Source of the DNA: Nonomuraea guangzhouensis
GTDB taxonomy: Bacteria; Actinomycetota; Actinomycetes; Streptosporangiales; Streptosporangiaceae
Reading direction: 5' to 3'
DNA: 64,000 nt
Assembly: GCF_019396345.1 (NCBI RefSeq)
Contig: NZ_JAHKRM010000006.1
Coordinates: 248,001-312,000 of the forward strand
This document shows positions 56,028 to 64,000 of this stretch, in pieces (position 1 is the stretch's first letter; each line of letters begins with the position of its first letter). The notes beneath the pieces are model-generated. The model saw only the letters and a program-made list of their open reading frames with translations, had not been told where the DNA came from and did no database searches. The translations under genes and the position numbers were made by a program.

Positions 56028-56405
56028 GTCTTCGGTTCTCTGTGTTTACCTGAGTAAAACGGATAACGGCGTAGCCTCGTCGCTTCCCGACGTGGCCGGG
56101 TAGCGATCCGGTGGAAGCCGATACCGCGTCCGTCCGGCGAGCCGGGCGGACCGTGGTGGAGAGCCGCGTTGTCGGGGCCTGACTCCGCATTCCTGGAGGG
56201 AGTGCGGCTCTTGGGCCACCGCCCCGCCGGACGCTTTCCCGTCGGTGCGGACACCAACGAGGGCGGGGACCGAGCGCCAGTCAGGCACCCGGCTGTCACT
56301 GAACATTACCGTCCGATTACCTTCAGTCGCAGCCGATTAGCCCAGAGAAACCCACCACAGTTCTTCGGGCAACCGCAGGTTCGCATAGCGACCGCCGACA
56401 ACGGT
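56028..56405. mobile_element. insertion of unknown origin within the chaA-type pseudogene
   Basis: About 380 bases that do not match ChaA separate DQIQIS from LNLALGS. Near its ends GGTTCTCTGTG (56034-56044) and, inverted, GGTTTCTCTGGG (56341-56352) form imperfect terminal repeats, and a structured hairpin (GAGCCGC at 56161 with GCGGCTC at 56204, plus ACTCC/GGAGT inside) lies in the middle. No transposase frame is seen. It may be a small non-autonomous element; boundaries are approximate and no clean target duplication was found. Confidence 0.4.
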
Positions 56406-56615
56406 TCAAACCCTCAACCTCGCCCTGGGCTCCGCGGTGGCCTCCATCTGGCTGGAAGGGCCGCTGGTGCTCGGCCTCGGCGCCACGCACCTGGTGCTGC
56501 TGGGACTGACCTTCATCGTCACGACGCTCACCGTGGTGCCGGGGCGGGCGACGCTGCTGCAGAGCGGCGTGCATCTGGTGCTGTTCGCCGCGTTCCTGTT
56601 CCTGGCGGTCAGTCC

Positions 56616-57359
56616 CTAGAGGCCGCGTCTCATCGCCCGGTTGCCCAGCCAGAGGCCGAACGCGGCGATGAGGCAGGTGGCCGCCGTGCCGTACAGGATG
56701 GACGGGTCGGTGAGGTCGCCCGAGAAGAGGGCGCGCTGGGCGTCGACGACGTACGAGATCGGGTTGATCCGGCCGACCACCCGCAGCCACTCGGGCCCCG
56801 ACTCCACGGGCAGCAGCACCCCGGACAGCAGCAGGACCGGGAACATCACCACCTGGGTGACCATGTAGAACAGGGTGCCGCTGGGCACCGACTTGATCGC
56901 GAGGACGAACGACAGCGCGCCGAGCCCGACACCCAGCAGGATGAGCATCGCGAGCCCGGCCAGCACCCCGGCCGGATACAGCCGGAAGCCCAGCGGGATC
57001 GCCAGCAGGATGATCAGTACGGCCTGGCAGAGCAGGACCGCCATCTCCTTCAGCGTCCGGCCGACCAGCATGGCCGTCCGGTTCAGCGGGGTCACCAGGA
57101 GGCGCTCCATCGAACCGCCGAGCAATTCGACCAGCAGCAGATAGCCCGCGGCCATGGGCCCCGACAGGCACATCATGACCAGGATCCCGGGCACGAACCA
57201 CTGCCACGACGAGCCGACCGCCCCGTCGAGCAGCGAGCCGAACAGGAACAGGAACAGCAGCGGCTGCCCCATCGAGAACAGCAGCCCGGCGGGCTCGCGC
57301 AGGGCGGGGGTGGCTTCGCGGGTGAGGACGGTCGCGGTGTCACGCAGGAAGGTCGTCAT
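56616..57359 (-). CDS. ABC-2-type transporter permease (DrrB-like)
   Basis: 247 residues with six membrane helices and the ABC-2 pattern (REPAGLLFSMGQPLLFLFLFGSLL, GGSMERLLVTPLNRTAMLVGRTLKEM, and NPISYVVDAQRALFSGD near the end). Partner of the ATPase upstream, whose gene overlaps by 20 bases. Probable drug or lipid exporter. Confidence 0.9.
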   Translation of the reverse strand: MTTFLRDTATVLTREATPALREPAGLLFSMGQPLLFLFLFGSLLDGAVGSSWQWFVPGILVMMCLSGPMAAGYLLLVELLGGSMERLLVTPLNRTAMLVGRTLKEMAVLLCQAVLIILLAIPLGFRLYPAGVLAGLAMLILLGVGLGALSFVLAIKSVPSGTLFYMVTQVVMFPVLLLSGVLLPVESGPEWLRVVGRINPISYVVDAQRALFSGDLTDPSILYGTAATCLIAAFGLWLGNRAMRRGL

Positions 57360-58284
57360 CGGTGAGGCTTCTCCCGGTAAGGGTGAGGAACACGTCGTCG
57401 AGGGTCGGGCGGGCGGTCTCGGCGGTCACGACCTTGACGCCGGCCGCCTCCAGCGTGCGCAGGTATTCGGGCAGGGCCGCGGCCGCGTTCGCGACGCGCA
57501 GCCGCACGGTCGTGCCCTGGACCTCCGCCTCGTCAGTCAGCTGGGCGGCAGTGACCGCTTCCTGCTCGGTCGCCGTGGTGATCGTGATGCGGTCGCCGGC
57601 CAGGTCGTTCTTGAGCCGCTCGGCGGTGCCGTCCGCGATGATCTCGCCGTTGTCGATGATCACCACGCGTTCGGCCATGCTGTCGGCCTCTTCGAGGTAG
57701 TGGGTGGTCAGGAAGAGCGTCGTGCCGTACGCCTCGCGCAGCCGCAGGATGTGCGACCAGACGTCGGCGCGGCTCTTGGGGTCGAGTCCGGTGGACGGCT
57801 CGTCCAGGAAGAGCAGCCCCGGGCGGTGGACGAGGCCGAGCGCGATGTCGAGGCGGCGGCGCTGGCCGCCCGACAGCGTGCCGGGCTTGCGCTGGGCCAG
57901 AGGCCGCAGGTCGAGCAGGTCGAGCAGCTCGTCGGCGCGCCTGCCCGCCTCCGCCGGGGTCAGGCCGTAGCAGCGGCCCTGGGTGACGAGCTCGTCGCGG
58001 GCGCGGAAGTTCTCGCCGGCGCTGTTCTTCTGGCCGACGTACCCGATGCGGGCGCGCACGCCGGCCGGGTCGCGGGCGATGTCCCGGCCCGCCACGATGG
58101 CGGTGCCGGAGGTGGGTGGCAGCAGGGTGGTCAGCATGCGGAGGGTGGTCGACTTGCCGGCGCCGTTCGGGCCGAGGAAGGCGACCAGCTGGCCGGCCTC
58201 CACGTCGAGATCGATCCCGCGTACGGCTTCGACGGACTCTTTCTTCAGCTTGAACACTCGGGTCAGTCCCCGGGCGTGGATCAT
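57340..58284 (-). CDS. ABC transporter ATPase (DrrA-like)
   Basis: 314 residues: Walker A GPNGAGKST, signature LSGGQRRRLDIALGL, Walker B LLFLDEPSTGLDP and H-loop LTTHYLEEAD, with a C-terminal DrrA-type extension (TLEAAGVKVVTAETARPTLDDVFLTLTG). ATG 58284 has GGAGGAG 7 bases upstream. Transports substrates with the DrrB-like permease; daunorubicin-type drug exporters share this layout. Confidence 0.94.
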   Translation of the reverse strand: MIHARGLTRVFKLKKESVEAVRGIDLDVEAGQLVAFLGPNGAGKSTTLRMLTTLLPPTSGTAIVAGRDIARDPAGVRARIGYVGQKNSAGENFRARDELVTQGRCYGLTPAEAGRRADELLDLLDLRPLAQRKPGTLSGGQRRRLDIALGLVHRPGLLFLDEPSTGLDPKSRADVWSHILRLREAYGTTLFLTTHYLEEADSMAERVVIIDNGEIIADGTAERLKNDLAGDRITITTATEQEAVTAAQLTDEAEVQGTTVRLRVANAAAALPEYLRTLEAAGVKVVTAETARPTLDDVFLTLTGRSLTDDDLPA

Positions 58285-58521
58285 GGTCGTTCTCCTCCGG
58301 GCATGGCGAAGAAACCCCAGGTCGGGGGCTCGATTGAGGATCAGCATCAGCTTGAGCCAGATAAAGCCGGTTTGGCAAACGCGAATGTGACGTTCATATA
58401 CGGCTGTGACCTGCGGAGACGCCCTTCCGCACACAGGCTGTGGATAACGATTTTCTGGCCTCTGAAATGCGGTTTTATATCGATATATGAGATTTCTTGC
58501 GAGCCCGTCTGGCGCTCCGAG

Positions 58522-59535
58522 ATGATCTTCCGCGTGAAGCGTCTGTTGTTATTGGCGGCGGTCGCCACGGCCGGCATGACCGGCACCGCGTGGGCCGCCG
58601 ACGGGATCGCCGGGGTGGACGTCAGTAACTGGACCGGCGAGATCGACTGGCCGAGCGTCGCGTCCGGCGGCGGGAAGTTCGCGTTCGTGCACGCCACCGA
58701 GGGGACCGACTATCGCAACCCCTCCTTCGACACGCAGTACGCGGGCGCGGCGGAGGCCGGGCTGTTCCGCGGGGCCTACCATTTCGCGCAGCCGCACGAG
58801 TCCGACGGCGCCGCCCAGGCCGAGTTCTTCGTGCAGAACGGCGGCGACTGGAAGATCGACGGTCGGACCCTGCCCGGGGTGGTCGACCTGGAGGAGAACC
58901 CGTACAAGGACAAGAACGGCAAGGACGGCTGCTACGGCCTGTCGCAGAAGGACATGGTCGCCTGGGTCAAGTCGTTCACCGCGAAGTACCGGGAGCAGAC
59001 CGGCCGCCGGGCGATCATCTACACGACCCGGGCCTGGTGGCAGACGTGCACCGGCGACTCCGGCAAGTTCGGCGCCAACCCGCTCTGGCTGGCCCGCTGG
59101 GGCGGCGACCCCGGTGAGCTGCCCAAGGGCTGGGAGCGCCACACGTTCTGGCAGTCGGCTGAGAAGGGCACGCTGGCCGGTGGCCAGAACTCCTTCAACG
59201 GCTCAGAGGCCGAGCTGGAAGAGCTGGCCAACCCGGCCGCCGAGGTGACGGTCTCCGGCATGGCCAAGAGCAGGAAGTCGTACACGGTCACCGTGGCCAA
59301 CACCGGACCTGTCACGGTCACGCACGTCAAGCTGACCGGGCGCGCGTACGGCGGCCAGCGGGTGGTCGCGGCCTCGGGCTGCGACTTCAGCGGTACGGCG
59401 GTCCGCTGCGACGTCGCCGAGCTCCGGCGGGGCCAGAAGACCACGCTGACCTTCACCACGAACCCCAAGACCAAGGGGAAGGTGGGCATGCGCTTCACGG
59501 TCGGCTCGGTGAAGCTGGTCCTCACGGCCCGATAA
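58522..59535 (+). CDS. secreted GH25 lysozyme-like muramidase with C-terminal domain
   Basis: 337 residues: signal peptide (VKRLLLLAAVATAGMTGTAWA), a GH25 domain (about 28-215: IAGVDVSNWTGEIDWPSV, FAFVHATEGTDYRNPSF, AYHFAQP and VVDLEEN with the catalytic acidic pair, then IIYTTRAWW), and a C-terminal CARDB-like beta domain (about 240-337). It cleaves peptidoglycan between MurNAc and GlcNAc. Start ATG 58522 or GTG 58534; neither has a strong ribosome binding site. An AT-rich stretch upstream (TTATATCGATATAT) may hold the promoter. Confidence 0.88.
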   Translation: MIFRVKRLLLLAAVATAGMTGTAWAADGIAGVDVSNWTGEIDWPSVASGGGKFAFVHATEGTDYRNPSFDTQYAGAAEAGLFRGAYHFAQPHESDGAAQAEFFVQNGGDWKIDGRTLPGVVDLEENPYKDKNGKDGCYGLSQKDMVAWVKSFTAKYREQTGRRAIIYTTRAWWQTCTGDSGKFGANPLWLARWGGDPGELPKGWERHTFWQSAEKGTLAGGQNSFNGSEAELEELANPAAEVTVSGMAKSRKSYTVTVANTGPVTVTHVKLTGRAYGGQRVVAASGCDFSGTAVRCDVAELRRGQKTTLTFTTNPKTKGKVGMRFTVGSVKLVLTAR

Positions 59536-59580
59536 ACCGGGCCGCCTACCTGGCCTCCTGATAAAGCAGAATAAATCCCG

Positions 59581-60150
59581 ATGCCTAGTTTTCGGGAGTC
59601 AGTGGGAGCTTCGCGGGAGTCAGCGGGATCGCGATGGCGTTGGGTGGCGATCGCGCTTGTCCTGGTGACCGCCACCGCGTCGATGCCACTCCTGCGGTAC
59701 CCCGTCCCTTCGGTGATCGTCAGGATCGCGTACGAGATCGAGCAGCGGGGCGTCGTCTACTCCTGGGGAGGCGGCCACGGCTCGGACCCTGGGCCGTCGA
59801 AGGGCACGTGCCAGGGCTACCGGGGAAAGACCCGGCCCTGCCCGGCGGCCACGACGCGGGGGCTCGACTGCTCGGGTTTCACCAGGTGGGTGTACGCCCG
59901 GGCCTTCGGCCTCGACGTGCTCGGCCCCGGCACCACCGACGCCCACGTACGCCGGATGCGCCGGGTCGGCTCCGCCGTCCCGGGCGACCTCGTTTTCTTC
60001 GGAAAAATCACGAAAAACACCGTTAAGACGCACCACGTAGGCATCTATCTGGGCCATGGAAAGATGATGAACGCCCCCGAAACCGGAGCCTCGGTACGCG
60101 TCGACGACATCTCCCGGAAAAAGGACTTCGCGGGCTTCTACCGCTATTGA
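59581..60150 (+). CDS. NlpC/P60-family cell-wall hydrolase
   Basis: 189 residues: N-terminal membrane segment (WVAIALVLVTATASMPLL) and an NlpC/P60 domain with catalytic Cys in GLDCSGFTRWVY and His in THHVGIYLG, followed by the usual PGDLVFF before it. Endopeptidase acting on stem peptides. ATG 59581. It follows the GH25 gene by 45 bases on the same strand, a plausible joint cell-wall remodelling unit. Confidence 0.86.
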   Translation: MPSFRESVGASRESAGSRWRWVAIALVLVTATASMPLLRYPVPSVIVRIAYEIEQRGVVYSWGGGHGSDPGPSKGTCQGYRGKTRPCPAATTRGLDCSGFTRWVYARAFGLDVLGPGTTDAHVRRMRRVGSAVPGDLVFFGKITKNTVKTHHVGIYLGHGKMMNAPETGASVRVDDISRKKDFAGFYRY

Positions 60151-60200
60151 GCGATCCCCTCCCGTAGTACAAGATCACCTATGCCTGAGAGGAGCCGGCA

Positions 60201-61043
60201 GTGACCATCGAGTGGGCCGCGCTGTCCGCCGCGGATCTGCCGGCGGTCGCCGATCTCGCCCAGCGGTGCGTGGCGAACGACGGTGGGCTCCAGACGACCG
60301 CGTCCCCGTCCTTCCTGGAACGCAGGTACGCCACGGGGGCGGCGGTGGGCGCGTTCGCCGAGGGCCGCCTGGTCGCCTGCGGCGCCGTGCGCCTCGTGGG
60401 CGAGGTGTCGGCGGCGACCGGCCTGGTCGATCCGGCCCATCGGGGACGCGGCCTGGGATCCGGCCTGCTCGACCGGCTGATCGAGGGCCCGGTCCGGCTG
60501 GAGACCGAGTCGCTGACCCTGCAGGCCCATGCGCTCTTCCTGGCGCGCGGGTTCCGGCAGACGTTCGCCGAGGACGTCTACCGCCGCGATCTGGCCCTTC
60601 CGTTTCCGGCCGTCCCCTTCCCGCCGGAGCTGGAGATCGAGGAATGGTCGCCGGGCACCGAAGGGTCCTTCTACGAGGCCTACTCCGCGTCCTTCGCCGA
60701 CCGTCCCGGCTTCCCCGGCTGGTCGCGGGAGGAGTGGGTGGACTGGCTGGTCGATGACGAGTTCCTGCCTGAGTGTTCACTGGTGGCGCGTGGAGCGGGC
60801 GGAGCCGTCGGATTCGTGGCGTGCGCGGAGGGGTTCCTGATCCAGGTCGGCGCCTCGCCCGGGTGGCGGCGGCGCGGCCTCGCCCGGGCACTGGCGGCCG
60901 CCGCGCTCGACCGCATGCGCACTTCCGGGGCGACGGAGGCCTTCCTGGACGTCAACGTCAACAACCCGGCCTCGGCCGCCCTCTTCCAGAACCTCGGGTT
61001 CGAGGTGATCGCCCGCCGGGCCCGCTACGAACGATCCGGGTGA
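60201..61043 (+). CDS. tandem GNAT acetyltransferase (MshD-like layout)
   Basis: 280 residues with two GNAT domains: the first (about 5-130, ATGLVDPAHRGRGLGSGLLDRL) and the second (about 145-280, LIQVGASPGWRRRGLARALAAAALDRM, LDVNVNNPASAALFQNLGFEV). The double layout recalls mycothiol synthase, but the full family pattern is not evident, so MshD itself is not claimed. GTG 60201 behind GAGAGGAG. Confidence 0.78.
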   Translation: MTIEWAALSAADLPAVADLAQRCVANDGGLQTTASPSFLERRYATGAAVGAFAEGRLVACGAVRLVGEVSAATGLVDPAHRGRGLGSGLLDRLIEGPVRLETESLTLQAHALFLARGFRQTFAEDVYRRDLALPFPAVPFPPELEIEEWSPGTEGSFYEAYSASFADRPGFPGWSREEWVDWLVDDEFLPECSLVARGAGGAVGFVACAEGFLIQVGASPGWRRRGLARALAAAALDRMRTSGATEAFLDVNVNNPASAALFQNLGFEVIARRARYERSG

Positions 61044-61047
61044 CGCA

Positions 61048-61995
61048 TCAGCGAGCCGGGCGGCGGATCTTCGGCACCGGCTGGGCGCGGCGGGCGGCCT
61101 CGGCCTGAAGCCGGCGCCGTAGCTGTCTGCCGTGGCCGAGGAAGGAACGGGTCCGCACGCGGCGGTCCTCGGGCAGGCTCCAGTCGGGCAGCGCGCGGTC
61201 GATCGCGACGGTGAGCCGGTCGTCGCCGTGGGCGGTGGCGGTGCCGAGCAGGACGAGGTTCTCCTGCCACCGCATGCCGGGATCGTGCCGGTGGAAGGTC
61301 AGGCAGACCGGGCCGGGCACGGCGGCCACACCGGCGGGCAGGTCCAGCTCGTACCCGGTCGCGGTGGGGGAGAAGGCACGCGCGGGCACGGTCACGGGCA
61401 GGCCGTCCGCCACCATCGACACGATCGGCCGGCCCAGGTCGCGGGCCCGGCGGGCGTACGGGCGCCACTCGGCGGGCGGCGCGGAGCGGCTGGGCAGGCG
61501 GGGGCCCGACGGGGCCGGGTCGGAGGCGGGGGCCGTGGTGCCGGGCGGGCAGGTCCAGGACAGTGGATCGCCGGTCAGGTCACCGCCGGGCCACCAGGTG
61601 ATCCGCTCGGGGGTCACCTCGACGTAGATCCGCGCGAAGTACCAGGTCAAGCGCTTGATCACGAACCACGGCAGTCCCGAGAAGCCGTCCGGAAGCTTGA
61701 TCAGGGAGTCGCGGACGTACCGGTCGGTGCTGGCCTGCAGGTCGGCGTCGCGGACGGTGGCGCGGCCCTGCACCAGCACCACCGCGTCGCCCTCGAACAG
61801 CAGGGCGACGCGCGGATCGCGGCGCGCCCGCTCGGCCTTGTCGGGATAGGTCAGGCCGGTGCTGACGTCGATCGTGCCGCGGGGGCCGGTGTACGGGGTG
61901 ACGGGCCAGGTGATGGGTCGCTCGTCGCGGGTGAGCGAGGTGTAGGCGCACACCAAGGAGCTCTGGAACGTCGTGGTGGGGAGCGTGAGTGTCAT
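61048..61995 (-). CDS. PPOX-fold (pyridoxamine oxidase-like) protein
   Basis: 315 residues. The N-terminal split barrel (RPITWPVTPYTGPRGTIDVSTGLTYPDKAERARRDPRVALLFEGDAVVLVQGRATV) resembles PNPOx-like flavin or F420 proteins; a C-terminal part of about 130 residues has a second barrel-like section (DLPAGVAAVPGPVCLTFHRHDPGMRWQENLVLLGTAT). ATG 61995. Convergent with the GNAT gene, divergent from the hemerythrin-like gene. Confidence 0.78.
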   Translation of the reverse strand: MTLTLPTTTFQSSLVCAYTSLTRDERPITWPVTPYTGPRGTIDVSTGLTYPDKAERARRDPRVALLFEGDAVVLVQGRATVRDADLQASTDRYVRDSLIKLPDGFSGLPWFVIKRLTWYFARIYVEVTPERITWWPGGDLTGDPLSWTCPPGTTAPASDPAPSGPRLPSRSAPPAEWRPYARRARDLGRPIVSMVADGLPVTVPARAFSPTATGYELDLPAGVAAVPGPVCLTFHRHDPGMRWQENLVLLGTATAHGDDRLTVAIDRALPDWSLPEDRRVRTRSFLGHGRQLRRRLQAEAARRAQPVPKIRRPAR

Positions 61996-62110
61996 GACCG
62001 CGCACGGTAATGACGGGGCCTTGAGCCGCTCTTGGAGCCGATCTTCCAGAACCGCCCAAGACCGAGCGGCCACCATGACGGCACCTCTCCAGAACAGAAG
62101 GAGTACGACC

Positions 62111-62812
62111 ATGCGAACCGCCGCGCACCCGAACGTCCCGCAGATCATGCTGCCCGGTCAGGCCGCCGTCGCGCCGGGGCCGCTCGACATGACCAACATG
62201 TACCTGGCGCACTACGGGTTCCGCCGCGACCTCGGCCATCTGCTCACCGCGATCGGCCGGGTCCCTCTCGACGACCGGCGGCGCGTCACCGCCCTGCGCG
62301 AGCACCACACGTGGGTGCTGTTCGTGCTGCACCACCACCACACCTCCGAGGACGAGACGGTCTGGCCGCGGCTGCGGGAGCGGGTGCCGCAGGCGCTCGG
62401 CACCATCGACGCGATGGAGGCCGAGCACGAGGCCTGCGACCACTGGATCAGCGAGAGCACCGAACTCTTCCGGGCGTTCGACGCCCGGCCGTCCGAGCAG
62501 GGGCGCGAGCGGCTCATGACCGCCCTGCGCGTGCTGGCCGACACCCTCGGGGCGCACCTGGCGCATGAGGAGACCGACGGGATCCCGCTGATGATGGCCC
62601 ACATCACGCCCGAGGAGGACGCGGCGACCCACAAGGCGATCACGAAGCAGTACGGCCTCCGCAACCTGATCACGCTGCTCGGCTGGATCACCGCCGAGCT
62701 GCCGGCCGACGTCGAGGCCCACCTGCGCAGGACCTCGCCCAGGCCGCTGCTGCTGCTCAGCACTCTGGCCAGGGGCCGCTACCAGCGGCGCATGGCCTAC
62801 CTGTGGGGGTGA
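62111..62812 (+). CDS. hemerythrin HHE-domain protein
   Basis: 233 residues. The helical bundle carries the HHE histidines and acids: HYGFRRDLGHLL, REHHTWVLFVLHHHHTSEDETVWPRL, AEHEACDHW and LGAHLAHEETDGIPLM. A diiron-oxo or oxygen/NO-binding site is likely, consistent with stress-linked HHE proteins in actinomycetes. ATG 62111 has AGAAGGAG 7 bases upstream. Overlaps the convergent TPR gene by 16 bases. Confidence 0.88.
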   Translation: MRTAAHPNVPQIMLPGQAAVAPGPLDMTNMYLAHYGFRRDLGHLLTAIGRVPLDDRRRVTALREHHTWVLFVLHHHHTSEDETVWPRLRERVPQALGTIDAMEAEHEACDHWISESTELFRAFDARPSEQGRERLMTALRVLADTLGAHLAHEETDGIPLMMAHITPEEDAATHKAITKQYGLRNLITLLGWITAELPADVEAHLRRTSPRPLLLLSTLARGRYQRRMAYLWG

Positions 62813-64000
62813 CCCAGCTCCCGCTCCACACTCTCGGCGCGCTCGGCGTGCCGCCGCGCCATCTCGGTGTCGCCCAGGGCCTCGGCCAGTTGCGCCAGTG
62901 ACCGGCTGATCGGCCACAACGGCATGCTCAGCCCGGACATCCCCATGCGGTCGGCGTACGGCGACGCCTCCTCGTACAGGTCGGCGCAGGCCTTCCGGTC
63001 ACCCAGCGCCGACCAGATCTCGCAGCGGACGGCCAGCCAGAACAGGAAGACGAAGGTGCGTGGGATCGGCGGTTGCCGCTCCCACGGCCCGAGCGTCTGC
63101 CGCGCCTCCACCAGCCGGCCGCTGACCACCAGGTAGTGGGCGTACCCGTCCAGGTTGAACTGAGCGAGCTGATCGTGCGAGACGTCCTGTGGGGGCTGCA
63201 TCGCGTCCCCCGCCCCGTGGCGCAGGCGCATGAGCGCGACCTGGTACGTGGCGCCCGCCATGCTCGACTCCAGCCCCCACATCGAGGTGGTCCGATGCTC
63301 GGCGACGGTGGCCGCGAGCAGCGACTCGGCCGCCTCCAGGTCGCCGCGGTTGGCGAGGACGCCGACCCGCAGCCAGTTCAGCATGATGCGCAGGTACGGC
63401 ATGTGCGTACGGCCGATCAGCCGCTCGGCCTCGGCCAGCACGTCCAGCGCCGCACGCACCCGGCACAGCTCCAGCAGCGTGCCGCCCTGGCAGGTGAGCC
63501 CGATCGTGCGCAGCTCGTCGTCGCCCGCCTCCAGCCCGGCGCGGGCCATCTCCTCGCTCGCCGCCAGCCGCTGGTGCACCGAGTCGGGGTCGAGCAACGC
63601 GTAGTAGCGGGCGAACAGCACCCGGCCGAGCAGCGTCGCGTCGTTCTCCTGACGCGCCAGCCGCGCCGCCTCGGCGCTCCACCGATCCCGATCCACCGGG
63701 TCCCGGCCCGGCTGGTAGTACGTCTGGAGCGCCAGGCAGGCCAGCACCCGGGCCCGGGCCAACGGCTCCAGCCCCTCGTCGGCGGCCAGCTCCATCAGGT
63801 CCGCCACCAGGTCGGCGTCGTAGCCGCCGTAGACCTTCCAGGGTTGCAGGATGCGGCCGCCGTACCCGGTCGCGGCCTCGATCCAGCGCCGCCGGTCGCC
63901 CTCCTGCTTGGCCAGGCGGCGGATCCGGGTCAGCTCGGTCTCCTGACCCAGCGAGTCGCCCGCCCCGAACCTGGCCTCGGCCAGCGCGAACAGCAGGTCC
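62797..64000 (-). CDS. large TPR/AfsR- or LuxR-type regulator, C-terminal part (right edge truncated)
   Basis: The frame runs in from the right edge and stops with TAG at 62799-62797, giving about 400 residues. It is an alpha-solenoid: DLLFALAEARFGAGDSLGQETELTRIRRLAKQEGD... then many helix pairs (RVLACLALQTYYQ, AAEARLARQENDATLLGR, TLLELCRVRAALDVLAEAERLIG). This matches the C-terminal region of BTAD- or LuxR-type ATPase regulators common in actinomycetes. The DNA-binding and ATPase domains are outside the window. A partial gene, so the assignment is by pattern only. Confidence 0.72.
   Translation of the reverse strand, partial: DLLFALAEARFGAGDSLGQETELTRIRRLAKQEGDRRRWIEAATGYGGRILQPWKVYGGYDADLVADLMELAADEGLEPLARARVLACLALQTYYQPGRDPVDRDRWSAEAARLARQENDATLLGRVLFARYYALLDPDSVHQRLAASEEMARAGLEAGDDELRTIGLTCQGGTLLELCRVRAALDVLAEAERLIGRTHMPYLRIMLNWLRVGVLANRGDLEAAESLLAATVAEHRTTSMWGLESSMAGATYQVALMRLRHGAGDAMQPPQDVSHDQLAQFNLDGYAHYLVVSGRLVEARQTLGPWERQPPIPRTFVFLFWLAVRCEIWSALGDRKACADLYEEASPYADRMGMSGLSMPLWPISRSLAQLAEALGDTEMARRHAERAESVERELGHPHR

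Larger units (their letters stand above)
55471..56619 (+). pseudogene. broken ChaA-type cation/proton antiporter gene
   Basis: The N-terminal part (55471 to about 55900) reads like a calcium/proton antiporter of the ChaA type (VHHAEVIAHRVGEPFGSLVL, TVIEVALIVSLMI, ARDTVFAAVMITCNGIVGLSLL). The centre is lost and replaced by three 21-base repeats; a short ChaA-like piece AVHAAKRDQIQIS (to about 56027) follows in another frame; then about 380 unrelated bases; then the C-terminal part resumes at about 56413 (LNLALGSAVASIW, VVPGRATLLQSGVHLVLFAAFLF) and stops at 56619. At least a deletion, a frameshift and an insertion are visible, so no functional antiporter is expected. The C-terminal end overlaps the convergent permease by 4 bases. 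Confidence 0.8.

Noticed and set aside
56028..56405. Group II intron fragment as an explanation of the insert in the chaA-type gene
   Set aside because: There is a hairpin, but no domain V pattern, no reverse transcriptase frame and no GUGYG start at the junction.
58439..58447. TGTGGATAA, a perfect match to the reverse complement of the consensus DnaA box
   Set aside because: A single box with no cluster and no dnaA/dnaN genes nearby; chance or a local regulatory site, not an origin.
60201..61043. Calling the tandem GNAT protein mycothiol synthase (mshD)
   Set aside because: Only the double-GNAT layout agrees; specific conserved segments could not be confirmed by eye and there is no mycothiol gene nearby.

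Overview
This is a 64 kb, high-GC chromosomal window with GTG/TTG starts, many 1- to 4-base gene overlaps and a rich set of large STAND-type regulators. It fits a filamentous actinomycete; a Streptosporangiales (Nonomuraea-like) host is my inference from gene content, not from a marker gene. No rRNA, tRNA, CRISPR array or intact transposase was seen.

Left part (1-11.1 kb): the end of a TPR protein, two AfsR/SARP-type regulators, two membrane proteins, an alpha/beta hydrolase, a macrolide-type glycosyltransferase, a threonine-aldolase-like PLP enzyme, and an ECF41 sigma factor preceded by a textbook ECF41 promoter.

Central part (11.1-23.4 kb): an FxSxx-COOH RiPP locus. It has a radical SAM/SPASM enzyme (fxsB), an HExxH peptide hydroxylase, a divergent NB-ARC/TPR protein (fxsT), and a 49-residue precursor gene (fxsA, 16937-17086) ending in the Phe-x-Ser-x-x carboxy-terminus. 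It is followed by an nSTAND1-like protein whose Walker A lysine is replaced by methionine, an MFS exporter, and a membrane-anchored protein carrying both a KAP and a NACHT-type NTPase. A third AfsR-type regulator (23.6-26.3 kb) follows.

26.3-33 kb: a TetR-membrane protein-SDR operon with a palindromic operator on its start codon; decayed VOC and helicase fragments; a secreted Thr/Pro-repeat protein ending in IPVTG; an L,D-transpeptidase; and a HelR-type RNA polymerase recycling helicase with a rifamycin-associated element upstream.

33-42 kb: a second ECF41 sigma factor divergent from its carboxymuconolactone-decarboxylase-like partner, an AraC/VOC/PPOX cluster with a duplicated leader sequence, a WYL-DinB-VOC cluster, argG with a probable ARG box, a VC0807-type membrane protein and a PaaX-like regulator.

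42-64 kb: a polysaccharide deacetylase/GT2 fusion with a small membrane partner, an orphan type VII secretion-like trio, a GMC oxidoreductase, a PadR-controlled MacB-like efflux operon, a broken chaA-type antiporter gene, a DrrAB-like ABC exporter, GH25 and NlpC/P60 cell-wall hydrolases, a double GNAT protein, a PPOX protein, a hemerythrin-like protein and the C-terminal part of another large TPR regulator running off the right edge.
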